DNA of 7,433 nucleotides from assembly GCA_002438575.1 (NCBI GenBank), contig DJPP01000099.1, positions 10,992-18,424 of the forward strand, read 5' to 3'. Each line of letters begins with the position of its first letter. The stretch's first letter is position 1. Shown piece by piece: positions 1 to 5,207 of the stretch. The notes beneath the pieces are model-generated. The model worked only from the letters and a program-made list of their open reading frames with translations, made no database searches and had not been told where the DNA came from. Made by a program: the position numbers and the translations under genes. Source of the stretch: Oscillospiraceae bacterium UBA6409. Its GTDB lineage: Bacteria > Bacillota > Clostridia > Oscillospirales > Oscillospiraceae.

Positions 1-57
1 GAAAAACCCCAGCAGCACATACACCCGCCGCCGGGAGGGGTGAGGATTTTTCATCAT
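1..57 (-). CDS. N-terminus of probable class B penicillin-binding protein (PBP2/MrdA), truncated by window edge
   Basis: Only the first 19 codons are present (MMKNPHPSRRRVYVLLGFF). They show a short basic tail (residues 3-11) followed by the start of a hydrophobic stretch, as expected for a protein anchored by one N-terminal membrane helix. An AGGAG ribosome binding site (71 down to 67) lies nine bases before the ATG at 57; a second ATG follows directly at 54. The gene begins 18 bases after the mreD stop, so it is probably co-transcribed with mreCD. In Firmicutes the gene after mreD is often mrdA, the transpeptidase that works with RodA in side-wall peptidoglycan synthesis, or minC. The basic-then-hydrophobic start fits a PBP better than the soluble MinC. 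The identity rests mainly on gene order, because no catalytic motif lies within the window. Confidence 0.5.
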   Translation of the reverse strand, partial: MMKNPHPSRRRVYVLLGFF

Positions 58-75
58 AACTCGGTTCTCCTATGG

Positions 76-585
76 TCATTCGCTCAGTGTCCGCCGCTGG
101 ACCCACCGGAACAGCGGGTGCGCCGCCGCCGCGAAGGGCAGCGAAACCAAAAGCTCCCTGCCCAGCAGCAGGCCCGCCGCGGTCAGCCCCGCGCCGCTGT
201 GTCCCGCCAGCACCGCCATGTGCAGCAGTCCGCAGAGCAGCATACATACGCCTGTCACCACCAGCGAGCACACCACGCCCGCCATGATGACCTGTCCACT
301 CAGCAGCCACGCTGCCGCCGCGCCCAGCAGGAACGTTAGCGCGTAAAAGCACGGCAGCCCCGCCACCGGCGAGAGAAGGTCGCACACCAGTCCGAAGAAC
401 ACCGCGTACAGCAGTGCCTGCTCGTTGCGCTCCAGCGTGGCCGGTATCACCGCGATGGCCGGCAGCAGGAACGGGTGCACGCCCCATACCCGCACGCGCA
501 CCAGCACCAGCCCCTGCAGCAGCACCAGTGCCAGCGCGCACAGACAGTACAATATCCATTTCAGCAGTATCGCCCGCCGCGTCAT
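76..585 (-). CDS. mreD: Rod shape-determining protein MreD
   Basis: A 169-residue, strongly hydrophobic integral membrane protein with about five to six predicted helices (roughly residues 7-29, 36-52, 57-75, 80-97, 100-125 and 136-156). The segment GLVCDLLSP at 65-73 resembles the conserved Gly/Asp motif between MreD helices. Length is typical for the family (160-180 residues). MreD is a membrane partner of MreC in the elongasome, which directs lateral wall synthesis. The ATG start at 585 is supported by a GGAGG site (596 down to 592) six bases upstream. The gene begins only 12 bases after the mreC stop, so the two are almost certainly co-transcribed. MreD sequences diverge widely, so the call leans on both the membrane profile and the position after mreC. 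Confidence 0.93.
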   Translation of the reverse strand: MTRRAILLKWILYCLCALALVLLQGLVLVRVRVWGVHPFLLPAIAVIPATLERNEQALLYAVFFGLVCDLLSPVAGLPCFYALTFLLGAAAAWLLSGQVIMAGVVCSLVVTGVCMLLCGLLHMAVLAGHSGAGLTAAGLLLGRELLVSLPFAAAAHPLFRWVQRRTLSE

Positions 586-597
586 AGCCGTCCTCCG

Positions 598-1437
598 TCA
601 TTGGATCACGTCGAAATCCGTGATGATAAACATCTCCTGTATCTCCGCCACATCGCACTTGGGCGAGAGCACCGCATACCGCGCCAGTCCGCCGTCGTCC
701 GTCTGCACGGACTCCACCGTGCCGATCACCAGACCGGCGGGATAGTAGCCGCCCAGTCCGGACGTGACGATCACATCGCCCTTGATCAGGCTCGCGCTGT
801 CGTTGAGATATTGCAGCCGCAGCCGTCCCTCGGCCATCAGGGCCAGGTCGCCGCCGGCCACCGCCGTCTCGCCGGTGCGGAATACCCGCGCGCCGAACTG
901 GGAGTCCGTGTCCAGCACCGTGGACAGCCGGCACCAGTTCAGCCCCACATCCGTGACCGCGCCCACCAGGTTCCCTGCGCTGTCCACCGCGCAGTCGCCT
1001 ATGGCCACACCGTGCTGACTGCCCCGGTCCAGCACCAGCGTGCTGGCCCAGTTGGACACGTCGCGCTGGGTGACGCGGGCCGCCTCGAACACCAGGTCGC
1101 TGCGCTGCTGCCGCAGCCCCAGCAGCTGGCGCAGCTCTTTATTCTCGGTCGCCGCCGGCTCCATCTGCCGCAGCTGCTCCTCCAGCTCCGCGATCTGCTG
1201 CCGCAGCTCTTCGTTCTCCTGCTGCAGGGTCTCCACGTCCTCAAATCGCTGGCTGATGCCGCCGACCCAGCCCGCCACGGCGGACCCAGCCGCCCGGAAG
1301 GGCGAGGCGATCACGCCCAGGGCATTGTGCAGCAGCCCCGTCCCGGAGCTCAGGGCCGACACCACGCACAGCGCCACCGCGATGGTGGCCGCCGCGGCCA
1401 GCAGCCATATTCCTGTTTTCGTAAAAAATCGCTTCAT
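598..1437 (-). CDS. mreC: Cell shape-determining protein MreC
   Basis: A 279-residue protein with classic MreC architecture. A single N-terminal membrane helix (about 9-30) is followed by a Glu/Gln/Leu-rich coiled coil (about 63-106, containing LQQENEELRQQ) for dimerisation. A beta-rich extracytoplasmic domain (about 115-275) follows. Family-typical stretches include ASTLVLDRGS (131-140), GNLVGAVTDVG (155-165), STVLDTDSQFGAR (172-184), GDVIVTSGLGG..YPAGLVIG (220-239) and a C-terminal FIITD. MreC forms periplasm-side filaments that link MreB/RodZ with PBP2 and RodA. The ATG at 1437 has an AGAGG site about 12 bases upstream, slightly distant. The 79-base gap to maf upstream carries a palindromic element, so mreC could be separately regulated or its mRNA processed there. 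mreB is not adjacent, unlike the usual mreBCD order. Confidence 0.97.
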   Translation of the reverse strand: MKRFFTKTGIWLLAAAATIAVALCVVSALSSGTGLLHNALGVIASPFRAAGSAVAGWVGGISQRFEDVETLQQENEELRQQIAELEEQLRQMEPAATENKELRQLLGLRQQRSDLVFEAARVTQRDVSNWASTLVLDRGSQHGVAIGDCAVDSAGNLVGAVTDVGLNWCRLSTVLDTDSQFGARVFRTGETAVAGGDLALMAEGRLRLQYLNDSASLIKGDVIVTSGLGGYYPAGLVIGTVESVQTDDGGLARYAVLSPKCDVAEIQEMFIITDFDVIQ

Positions 1438-1457
1438 GTGTCGTTTGTTCCTCTCTG

Positions 1458-1517
1458 AAGTCTCCCCCGGCAGGGGAGGCGGCAGCGCACCCTCTCAGAG
1501 GGAGCGAAGGGGGGCTT
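1458..1517. repeat. Small palindromic element between maf and mreC
   Basis: The gap holds two hairpin-forming palindromes. CTCCCC (1462-1467) pairs with GGGGAG (1473-1478), and CCCTCT (1490-1495) pairs with AGAGGG (1497-1502). The outer ends are imperfect inverted repeats: AAG-TCT-CCCCC (1458-1468) against GGGGGGCTT (1509-1517). The right edge touches the maf stop codon (1517-1519). The nested palindromes and inverted ends look like a short mobile-type or REP/MITE-like intergenic repeat, and similar G/C-block repeats are common in Oscillospirales genomes as I remember them. No second copy exists in this window, so repeat status is inferred. It could instead act as an RNA-processing or attenuation structure. 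It lacks the U-tract of an intrinsic terminator on the minus strand. Confidence 0.4.
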
Positions 1518-2089
1518 TATCCCAGCAGCCGTACCCCGAAGGCGCCCAGCATCTCCGCCAGCAGCACCACCGGCAGCCCCATCACGTTGAAAAAGTCGCC
1601 GTCGATGCGCTCCACCAGCAGCGCGCCCTGCCCCTGTACGCCGTAGGCCCCGGCCTTGTCCATGGGCTCGCCCCCGGCGATGTACGCCTTCAGCTCCCGC
1701 GCCGTGGCCGGACGGAAATACACGTCCGTGTGCTGGGCGCGGGTCAGGGCTTTCGCCCCCTGCCGCACTGTCACGCCGGTGCACACGGTGTGGCGCCGGC
1801 CCTGCAGGGCCGTCAGCATTCGCAGGGCCTCCGCCTCGTCGGCGGGCTTGCCCAGCTTCTTGTCGTCCAGAAACACCATCGTATCCGCCGTGATGACGAT
1901 CTCGTCCGCGTCGGAGGCCACCGCCTGGGATTTTTCCCGGGAGATGTAGCACACCGTCTCCTCCGGCGTCAGCCCGGCGGGGAAGTACTCCTCCACCTCC
2001 GGCACCCGGACGGTGAAGTCAGTGATGCCCATCCGACGCAGAAGCTCCTGCCGCCGGGGAGACCCGGAGGCCAGCACGATCTTTGCCAT
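1517..2089 (-). CDS. maf: Maf-type nucleoside triphosphate pyrophosphatase (dTTP/UTP type)
   Basis: A 190-residue house-cleaning enzyme that hydrolyses non-canonical or excess NTPs (dTTP, UTP and modified pyrimidines) to the monophosphate plus pyrophosphate. From the chosen start, the motifs in order are LASGSPRR (6-13, phosphate-binding loop), ITADTMV (66-72, catalytic Asp69), LGKP (79-82), GRRHTV (97-102), GEPMDKAGAYGVQG (140-153) and GDFFNVMGLP (164-173). The last two resemble the YhdE subfamily rather than YceF (m7GTP). The frame can open earlier at a GTG (2098) overlapping the dut stop. ATG 2089 is preferred because AGGTGA lies five bases upstream and the protein then begins at the family-typical position. 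It sits between dut and mreC; maf next to mre genes is also found in B. subtilis. Confidence 0.95.
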   Translation of the reverse strand: MAKIVLASGSPRRQELLRRMGITDFTVRVPEVEEYFPAGLTPEETVCYISREKSQAVASDADEIVITADTMVFLDDKKLGKPADEAEALRMLTALQGRRHTVCTGVTVRQGAKALTRAQHTDVYFRPATARELKAYIAGGEPMDKAGAYGVQGQGALLVERIDGDFFNVMGLPVVLLAEMLGAFGVRLLG

Positions 2090-2094
2090 ATACG

Positions 2095-2100
2095 TCACCT
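2095..2100 (-). promoter_or_regulatory. Ribosome binding site of maf
   Basis: AGGTGA, read on the minus strand, lies five bases before ATG 2089 and includes the TGA stop of dut. It supports the internal ATG over the upstream GTG at 2098 and suggests that maf translation is coupled to termination on dut. Confidence 0.6.
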
Positions 2101-2544
2101 GCCTGTGGAGCCGAAGCCGCCGGCGCCCCGGTCCGTCTCGTCCAGGTCCGCCGCCACCGTCACCGTGGGCTGCACCACCGGCACCACCATCAGCTGGGCG
2201 ATCCGGTCACCGGGCTGCACCGTATACGGTTCGCTTCCCAGGTTCACCAGCCCCACGCCGATCTCGCCCCGGTAGTCGCTGTCGATGACGCCCACGCCGT
2301 TGGACAGGCACACGCCCTTCTTGATGCCCAGCCCGCTGCGGGCGAACACCAGCGCCGCGTAGTCCGCCGACGGCAGGGCGATGGCGATGCCCGTGGGCAC
2401 CAGCCGCCGTTCACCGGCTGCCAGCGTCACCGCCTCGTCGATGCAGGCGCACAGGTCCATGCACGCCGCGCCGGCGGTGGCGAAGCGGGGGAGAGGTATC
2501 TCCGTCCCGAGCTTGGGGGACAGGGCTTTTATCTTCAGCTCCAT
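2095..2544 (-). CDS. dut: Deoxyuridine 5'-triphosphate nucleotidohydrolase (dUTPase)
   Basis: A 149-residue trimeric-type dUTPase that converts dUTP to dUMP and pyrophosphate. It keeps uracil out of DNA and supplies thymidylate synthesis. All five family motifs are visible: motif 1 AGAACMDL (24-31), motif 2 ARSGLG (68-73), motif 3 NGVGVIDSDYRGEI (82-95, with catalytic Asp88 and Tyr91), motif 4 PGDRIAQLMV (111-120) and the C-terminal P-loop-like motif 5 RGAGGFGSTG (139-148). Length is normal. In motif 1 a cysteine (Cys28) sits where many homologues have glycine just before xDL, and a second cysteine (Cys32) follows. The ATG at 2544 has an AAAGGTG-like site upstream. A possible promoter lies in the AT-rich gap before it. 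maf follows after five bases. Confidence 0.97.
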   Translation of the reverse strand: MELKIKALSPKLGTEIPLPRFATAGAACMDLCACIDEAVTLAAGERRLVPTGIAIALPSADYAALVFARSGLGIKKGVCLSNGVGVIDSDYRGEIGVGLVNLGSEPYTVQPGDRIAQLMVVPVVQPTVTVAADLDETDRGAGGFGSTGR

Positions 2545-2596
2545 AGTAACACCTTTTCTTCTTATAATTGAATACCTTTTGTAAATTATGATGAAT

Positions 2597-2605
2597 GTTA
2601 TACCA
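2597..2605 (-). promoter_or_regulatory. Candidate extended -10 promoter for dut-maf
   Basis: The 67-base gap between the U32 gene and dut is AT-rich in a GC-rich setting. On the minus strand it contains TGGTATAAC, an extended -10 motif (TGn plus 5/6 of TATAAT), about 50 bases before the dut ATG. No recognisable -35 precedes it, because that position falls within the end of the U32 gene. No terminator hairpin was seen, so readthrough from the zapA promoter is also likely. Confidence 0.35.
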
Positions 2606-2611
2606 TTTGTT

Positions 2612-4693
2612 TTACTCTACGCCGCGGTAGAACAGCCCGCGTGTGCTGTTGTCGTCGGCGGTGACGGTCCCGGCTCTGTGGGCGCGGAGGAGCGCCGCGC
2701 ACTCCGCCGCCGTCTCCGTGGTGAACCGCAGACGCCCGTACCGCAGGCCGCACCGGAACACCTCCGGCTTGTCCGCCAGTACCAGTGTTTTCCCGTTCTC
2801 GATCTCGCACCGGCACCCGTAGGCGCACAGCACTGGGAACTGCTCGCCCCGCCGGTCGGTCAGCACGCTGCCCGCCCCATGGGCGCAGCCCGCGCTGTTC
2901 TTTGTCACGCAGTTTTCGGTGATCATCAGCGGCAGACGGCCGTAGACGATAGCCTCGCAGTCGATATATTTGCCGAGGTCCCGCACCTGCTGCCACCGCA
3001 GCTCGAAGCTGGCCGTCACGGACGATAGTCCCTGTTCCTGCCAGAAGCGCACCGCCCGGCTGTTGTACACGTTCAGGCCGAAGTCGCCGCGGAGCGTTCT
3101 GTCCAGTCCCTTCACGATGGCCAGGTGGCCCAGGTTGCCGATGGCCGCGGACGTCGCCTCCGGGTGCCGCTGCAGAATATCCCGGAGCACCGGCTCGTCC
3201 GCCGTGCGGAATATCCGGGGCAGCACCGCGCAGAACTCCGCCTGCCCGATATAGGGCGTCAGGTCCATCTTATCCAGCAGCTCCGCCGGGATATACACGA
3301 TGGCGGGGCGTTCCGCCAGCAGCTCGGCCGTCAGCTGATCGGGCCGGCTGATGGACACGGTAAAGTCCATCTCCGCCGCGCCCGCCGGTGCCTCCGGCAG
3401 GGGAGAGGCGGGCAGCTCCCGGCGCTTCGGAATGTCCGTCCGCCGCGCCGCCAGCTCGTCCAGCAGCTCCCGCCGCAGGCCGTTGATCACGCTGGCGGGC
3501 ACCATCAGCCCCTCGTCCAGCTCTATTTCGATCTGATCCGCCGCGAACACCGTACCGCCGGTCTTGGACAGCCGCTGCCGCAGCTCCTCCTCCGTCACGG
3601 CGCGGTTTCGCGCCTCCTCCGGCATATCGCCCGTGGCCATGGCTATGGCCACGCCGCCGCCGGCGGCGCAGACGCCGCCCAGCCGCACCGGTTCGCCCCG
3701 GCGCACCGTCAGATGCAGGTTCACCGGTATCCGCCGGTTCTCTTTCCCGTTTTCATACGTCTCACGGGCCGCGGCGAACAGCGCCTTCGGCTCCGGTACG
3801 TTTTCCGGCCGGGTGCCGAACATGGCTCTGCCCTTTTTACCAAGCCAGTAGCCGTCGGTGAACCCGCTGCGGGAGAAGGCCTGCTCCAGCGCCCGGGACT
3901 CCTCTGCCGTGGGTGGCCGCTTTTCATCCAGCAGGCGGCGGTAGATACCCGTCACCACGGCCACGTATTCCGGCCGCTTCAGCCGTCCCTCCAGCTTCAG
4001 GCAGGCCACGCCCATGGACGCCATATCCCGCAGATAGGCGGACAGGTTGGCGTCCTTCAGGCTCAGGGGATGCGCGTCCCGGCAGGGACCGTTCACGCCG
4101 TAGGGCAGACGGCAGGGTTGGGCGCAGGCGCCCCGGTTGCCGCTGCGCTGTCCCAGCACGGCGCTCATCTCGCACTGGCCGGAGTAGCACATACACAGTG
4201 CCCCGTGGCCGAACACCTCGATCTCCGCGCCGCAGCCGGCGCAGATCTCCCGTACCTCGTCCCGGTCCAGCTCCCGGGCCAGCACCACGCGCTCCATGCC
4301 CAACGCCGCGGCCGCATTGGCGCCGCCCAGCGTGAACAGGCTCATCTGCGTGCTGGCGTGAAGAGGCAGGTCCGGCACGATCTCCCGCGCCAGCGCCAGC
4401 AGGCCCCAGTCCTGCACCAGCACCGCGTCCACGCCCATGGCGTTGGCCTTTCGCAGCGATGCCGCCGCCCCGGGCAGCTCCCGGTCGGTCAGCAGGGTGT
4501 TCAGGGTTAGGAATACCCGCACGCCCCGCAGATGGCAGTACCGCACCGCCGACGCGAATTCCTCGTCGGTAAAGTTTTTCGCGCTTCGCCGCGCGTTGAA
4601 CGCACCGAAGCCCATATACACCGCGTCCGCGCCGTTCTGCACCGCGGCGGTCAGCGCCTCGTATCCCCCCGCGGGGGCCAAAAGCTCCATCAT
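2612..4693 (-). CDS. U32 family protein with C-terminal extension (RlhA/TrhP-like Fe-S RNA hydroxylase family, annotated as peptidase U32)
   Basis: A roughly 693-residue protein; residue numbers here count from the GTG at 4696. The N-terminal TIM-barrel-like U32 domain (about 4-300) opens with ELLAPAGGYEAL and holds the full U32 signature ExFxxG-A-L-C-xxxx-GxCxMS at 160-178. Cys168, Cys175, Cys191 and Cys232 match, in spacing, the four 4Fe-4S ligands known in UbiU-type homologues. Further family stretches are SLKDANL (212-218), KLEGRLKRPEYVA (234-246) and SGFTDGY (277-283). A middle domain (about 320-440) and a second U32-like half follow, with YGRLPLMITENC (585-596) and more cysteines (604, 624, 628, 630). 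The layout suits RlhA (23S rRNA hydroxylation) or TrhP (tRNA U34 hydroxylation) better than a protease, but the substrate cannot be fixed from sequence. The start is GTG 4696, ATG 4693 or ATG 4690. ATG 4693 is chosen because it forms TGATG with the zapA stop, implying coupling. Confidence 0.92.
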   Translation of the reverse strand: MMELLAPAGGYEALTAAVQNGADAVYMGFGAFNARRSAKNFTDEEFASAVRYCHLRGVRVFLTLNTLLTDRELPGAAASLRKANAMGVDAVLVQDWGLLALAREIVPDLPLHASTQMSLFTLGGANAAAALGMERVVLARELDRDEVREICAGCGAEIEVFGHGALCMCYSGQCEMSAVLGQRSGNRGACAQPCRLPYGVNGPCRDAHPLSLKDANLSAYLRDMASMGVACLKLEGRLKRPEYVAVVTGIYRRLLDEKRPPTAEESRALEQAFSRSGFTDGYWLGKKGRAMFGTRPENVPEPKALFAAARETYENGKENRRIPVNLHLTVRRGEPVRLGGVCAAGGGVAIAMATGDMPEEARNRAVTEEELRQRLSKTGGTVFAADQIEIELDEGLMVPASVINGLRRELLDELAARRTDIPKRRELPASPLPEAPAGAAEMDFTVSISRPDQLTAELLAERPAIVYIPAELLDKMDLTPYIGQAEFCAVLPRIFRTADEPVLRDILQRHPEATSAAIGNLGHLAIVKGLDRTLRGDFGLNVYNSRAVRFWQEQGLSSVTASFELRWQQVRDLGKYIDCEAIVYGRLPLMITENCVTKNSAGCAHGAGSVLTDRRGEQFPVLCAYGCRCEIENGKTLVLADKPEVFRCGLRYGRLRFTTETAAECAALLRAHRAGTVTADDNSTRGLFYRGVE

Positions 4694-5016
4694 CACCGGT
4701 GGTTGTTCTGGTTCTGCCCGTTCTGCAGCTTCCGGCGCAGCTCCGCCGCCTCGCTCTTGGCGCGGCTGGCCTCGTCCAGATACGTCTTCACCTGCCGGCG
4801 CAGATTTTCCGCGCCCTCCTGCGCCTTGGTGAGCTGGTCCGCCAGATTGACCGCCGTCAGCACCGCCGCCGCGTCACGGCTCATATGGGCGCTGTCCATC
4901 AGCTTCTGCATCTCCGCGTCCACCATGCCGCCGATCTTCTCCATGTAGGCGGCGTCCTCCTCCGCTACGAGGATGTACTCTGTGCCGCAGATCGACATCG
5001 TTACCCGGTTCGCCAT
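4693..5016 (-). CDS. zapA: Cell division protein ZapA
   Basis: A 107-residue protein with ZapA architecture: an N-terminal beta/alpha head (about 1-45, starting MANRVTMSICGTEYIL), then a long helix predicted to form a coiled coil (about 60-98), ending in a polar Gln/Asn-rich tail. ZapA tetramers crosslink FtsZ protofilaments and stabilise the Z-ring at mid-cell. The frame remains open upstream to 5064, but ATG 5016 is chosen because AAAGGAGG lies eight bases before it and homologues begin near this point; the longer form would also start at or just before the predicted transcription start. Its stop overlaps the start of the U32 gene. It is first in its operon and divergent from the DnaD-type gene, placing division and replication-initiation genes back to back. 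Confidence 0.93.
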   Translation of the reverse strand: MANRVTMSICGTEYILVAEEDAAYMEKIGGMVDAEMQKLMDSAHMSRDAAAVLTAVNLADQLTKAQEGAENLRRQVKTYLDEASRAKSEAAELRRKLQNGQNQNNHR

Positions 5017-5024
5017 ACCAAAAC

Positions 5025-5032
5025 CCTCCTTT
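5025..5032 (-). promoter_or_regulatory. Ribosome binding site of zapA
   Basis: AAAGGAGG on the minus strand is a near-perfect Shine-Dalgarno eight bases before ATG 5016. It decides the zapA start in favour of the 107-residue form over the 123-residue open frame. Confidence 0.85.
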
Positions 5033-5069
5033 GTCCGTTTCGCTGGGTACATATACTTATACAAATAGC

Positions 5070-5080
5070 ATTATACCACA
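5070..5080 (-). promoter_or_regulatory. Extended -10 sigma-A promoter of zapA operon
   Basis: On the minus strand TGTGGTATAAT contains a perfect extended -10 (TGGTATAAT, with TATAAT at 5075 down to 5070). The -35 region, about 17 bases upstream around 5093-5098, is only a weak match (CTTTTC), which an extended -10 tolerates. The expected transcription start is near 5063, giving a leader of about 46 bases to the zapA ATG. Confidence 0.65.
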
Positions 5081-5106
5081 AAACCCGCCGGAGAAAAGTC
5101 TATTTT

Positions 5107-5154
5107 GGCGAAAAGCGGAAATTTGTAAAAAGTTGTCCCGCCCCGCTTTACGCC
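5107..5154. repeat. 12-base inverted repeat between divergent promoters (candidate operator)
   Basis: GGCGAAAAGCGG (5107-5118) and CCGCTTTACGCC (5143-5154) are inverted copies with 11 of 12 positions matching, separated by 24 bases. Both lie upstream of the two predicted transcription starts, so the structure would act as DNA rather than as an RNA leader. The right arm covers the predicted dnaD -35 (5147-5152). The left arm lies just upstream of the weak zapA -35. This arrangement suggests a two-site operator affecting both promoters. No known factor's consensus was recognised. Confidence 0.4.
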
Positions 5155-5175
5155 GCCCCCTTTTTCGTGTAGAAT
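5147..5175 (+). promoter_or_regulatory. Sigma-A-like promoter of the dnaD-dnaI operon
   Basis: TTTACG (5147-5152, 4/6 to TTGACA) and TAGAAT (5170-5175, 5/6 to TATAAT) are separated by the ideal 17 bases. The expected start near 5182 gives a leader of about 26 bases before the ATG at 5208. The -35 lies within the right arm of the inverted repeat at 5143-5154. Confidence 0.65.
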
Positions 5176-5194
5176 GGAGAGCACAAATGAGAGG

Positions 5195-5200
5195 GGAGGT
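5195..5200 (+). promoter_or_regulatory. Ribosome binding site of the DnaD-type gene
   Basis: GGAGGT ends seven bases before ATG 5208. The other in-frame ATGs, at 5187 and 5031, lack such a site, and the latter lies upstream of the predicted promoter, so 5208 is taken as the start. Confidence 0.8.
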
Positions 5201-5207
5201 CATCGCC

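Noticed and set aside
475..1458. 327-codon open frame on the plus strand across mreD and mreC
   Set aside because: His/Gln/Arg-rich antisense shadow; both opposite genes are well supported.
1462..1478. Intrinsic terminator after maf
   Set aside because: The stem is only six pairs and no T-tract follows in the minus-strand direction, so it is described as part of a palindromic element instead.
1040..2275. 411-codon open frame on the plus strand across mreC, maf and dut
   Set aside because: Crosses three recognised genes on the other strand and has no domain.
3125..4510. 461-codon open frame on the plus strand opposite the U32 gene
   Set aside because: The translation is rich in His, Gln, Arg and Pro with no domain, typical of an antisense shadow; the minus strand encodes a full U32 signature.
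5017..5064. N-terminal extension of ZapA to the ATG at 5064
   Set aside because: The ATG coincides with or precedes the predicted transcription start, and AAAGGAGG lies eight bases before ATG 5016.
5057..5065. TTATACAAA as a DnaA box in the zapA leader
   Set aside because: One mismatch to TTATNCACA, isolated in an AT-rich leader and overlapping the promoter downstream region; no cluster of boxes, so no origin is supported.
5031..5207. Upstream extension of the DnaD-type gene to the ATG at 5031
   Set aside because: It would begin upstream of the predicted promoter and its residues do not look like DnaD family sequence; GGAGGT before ATG 5208 decides the start.
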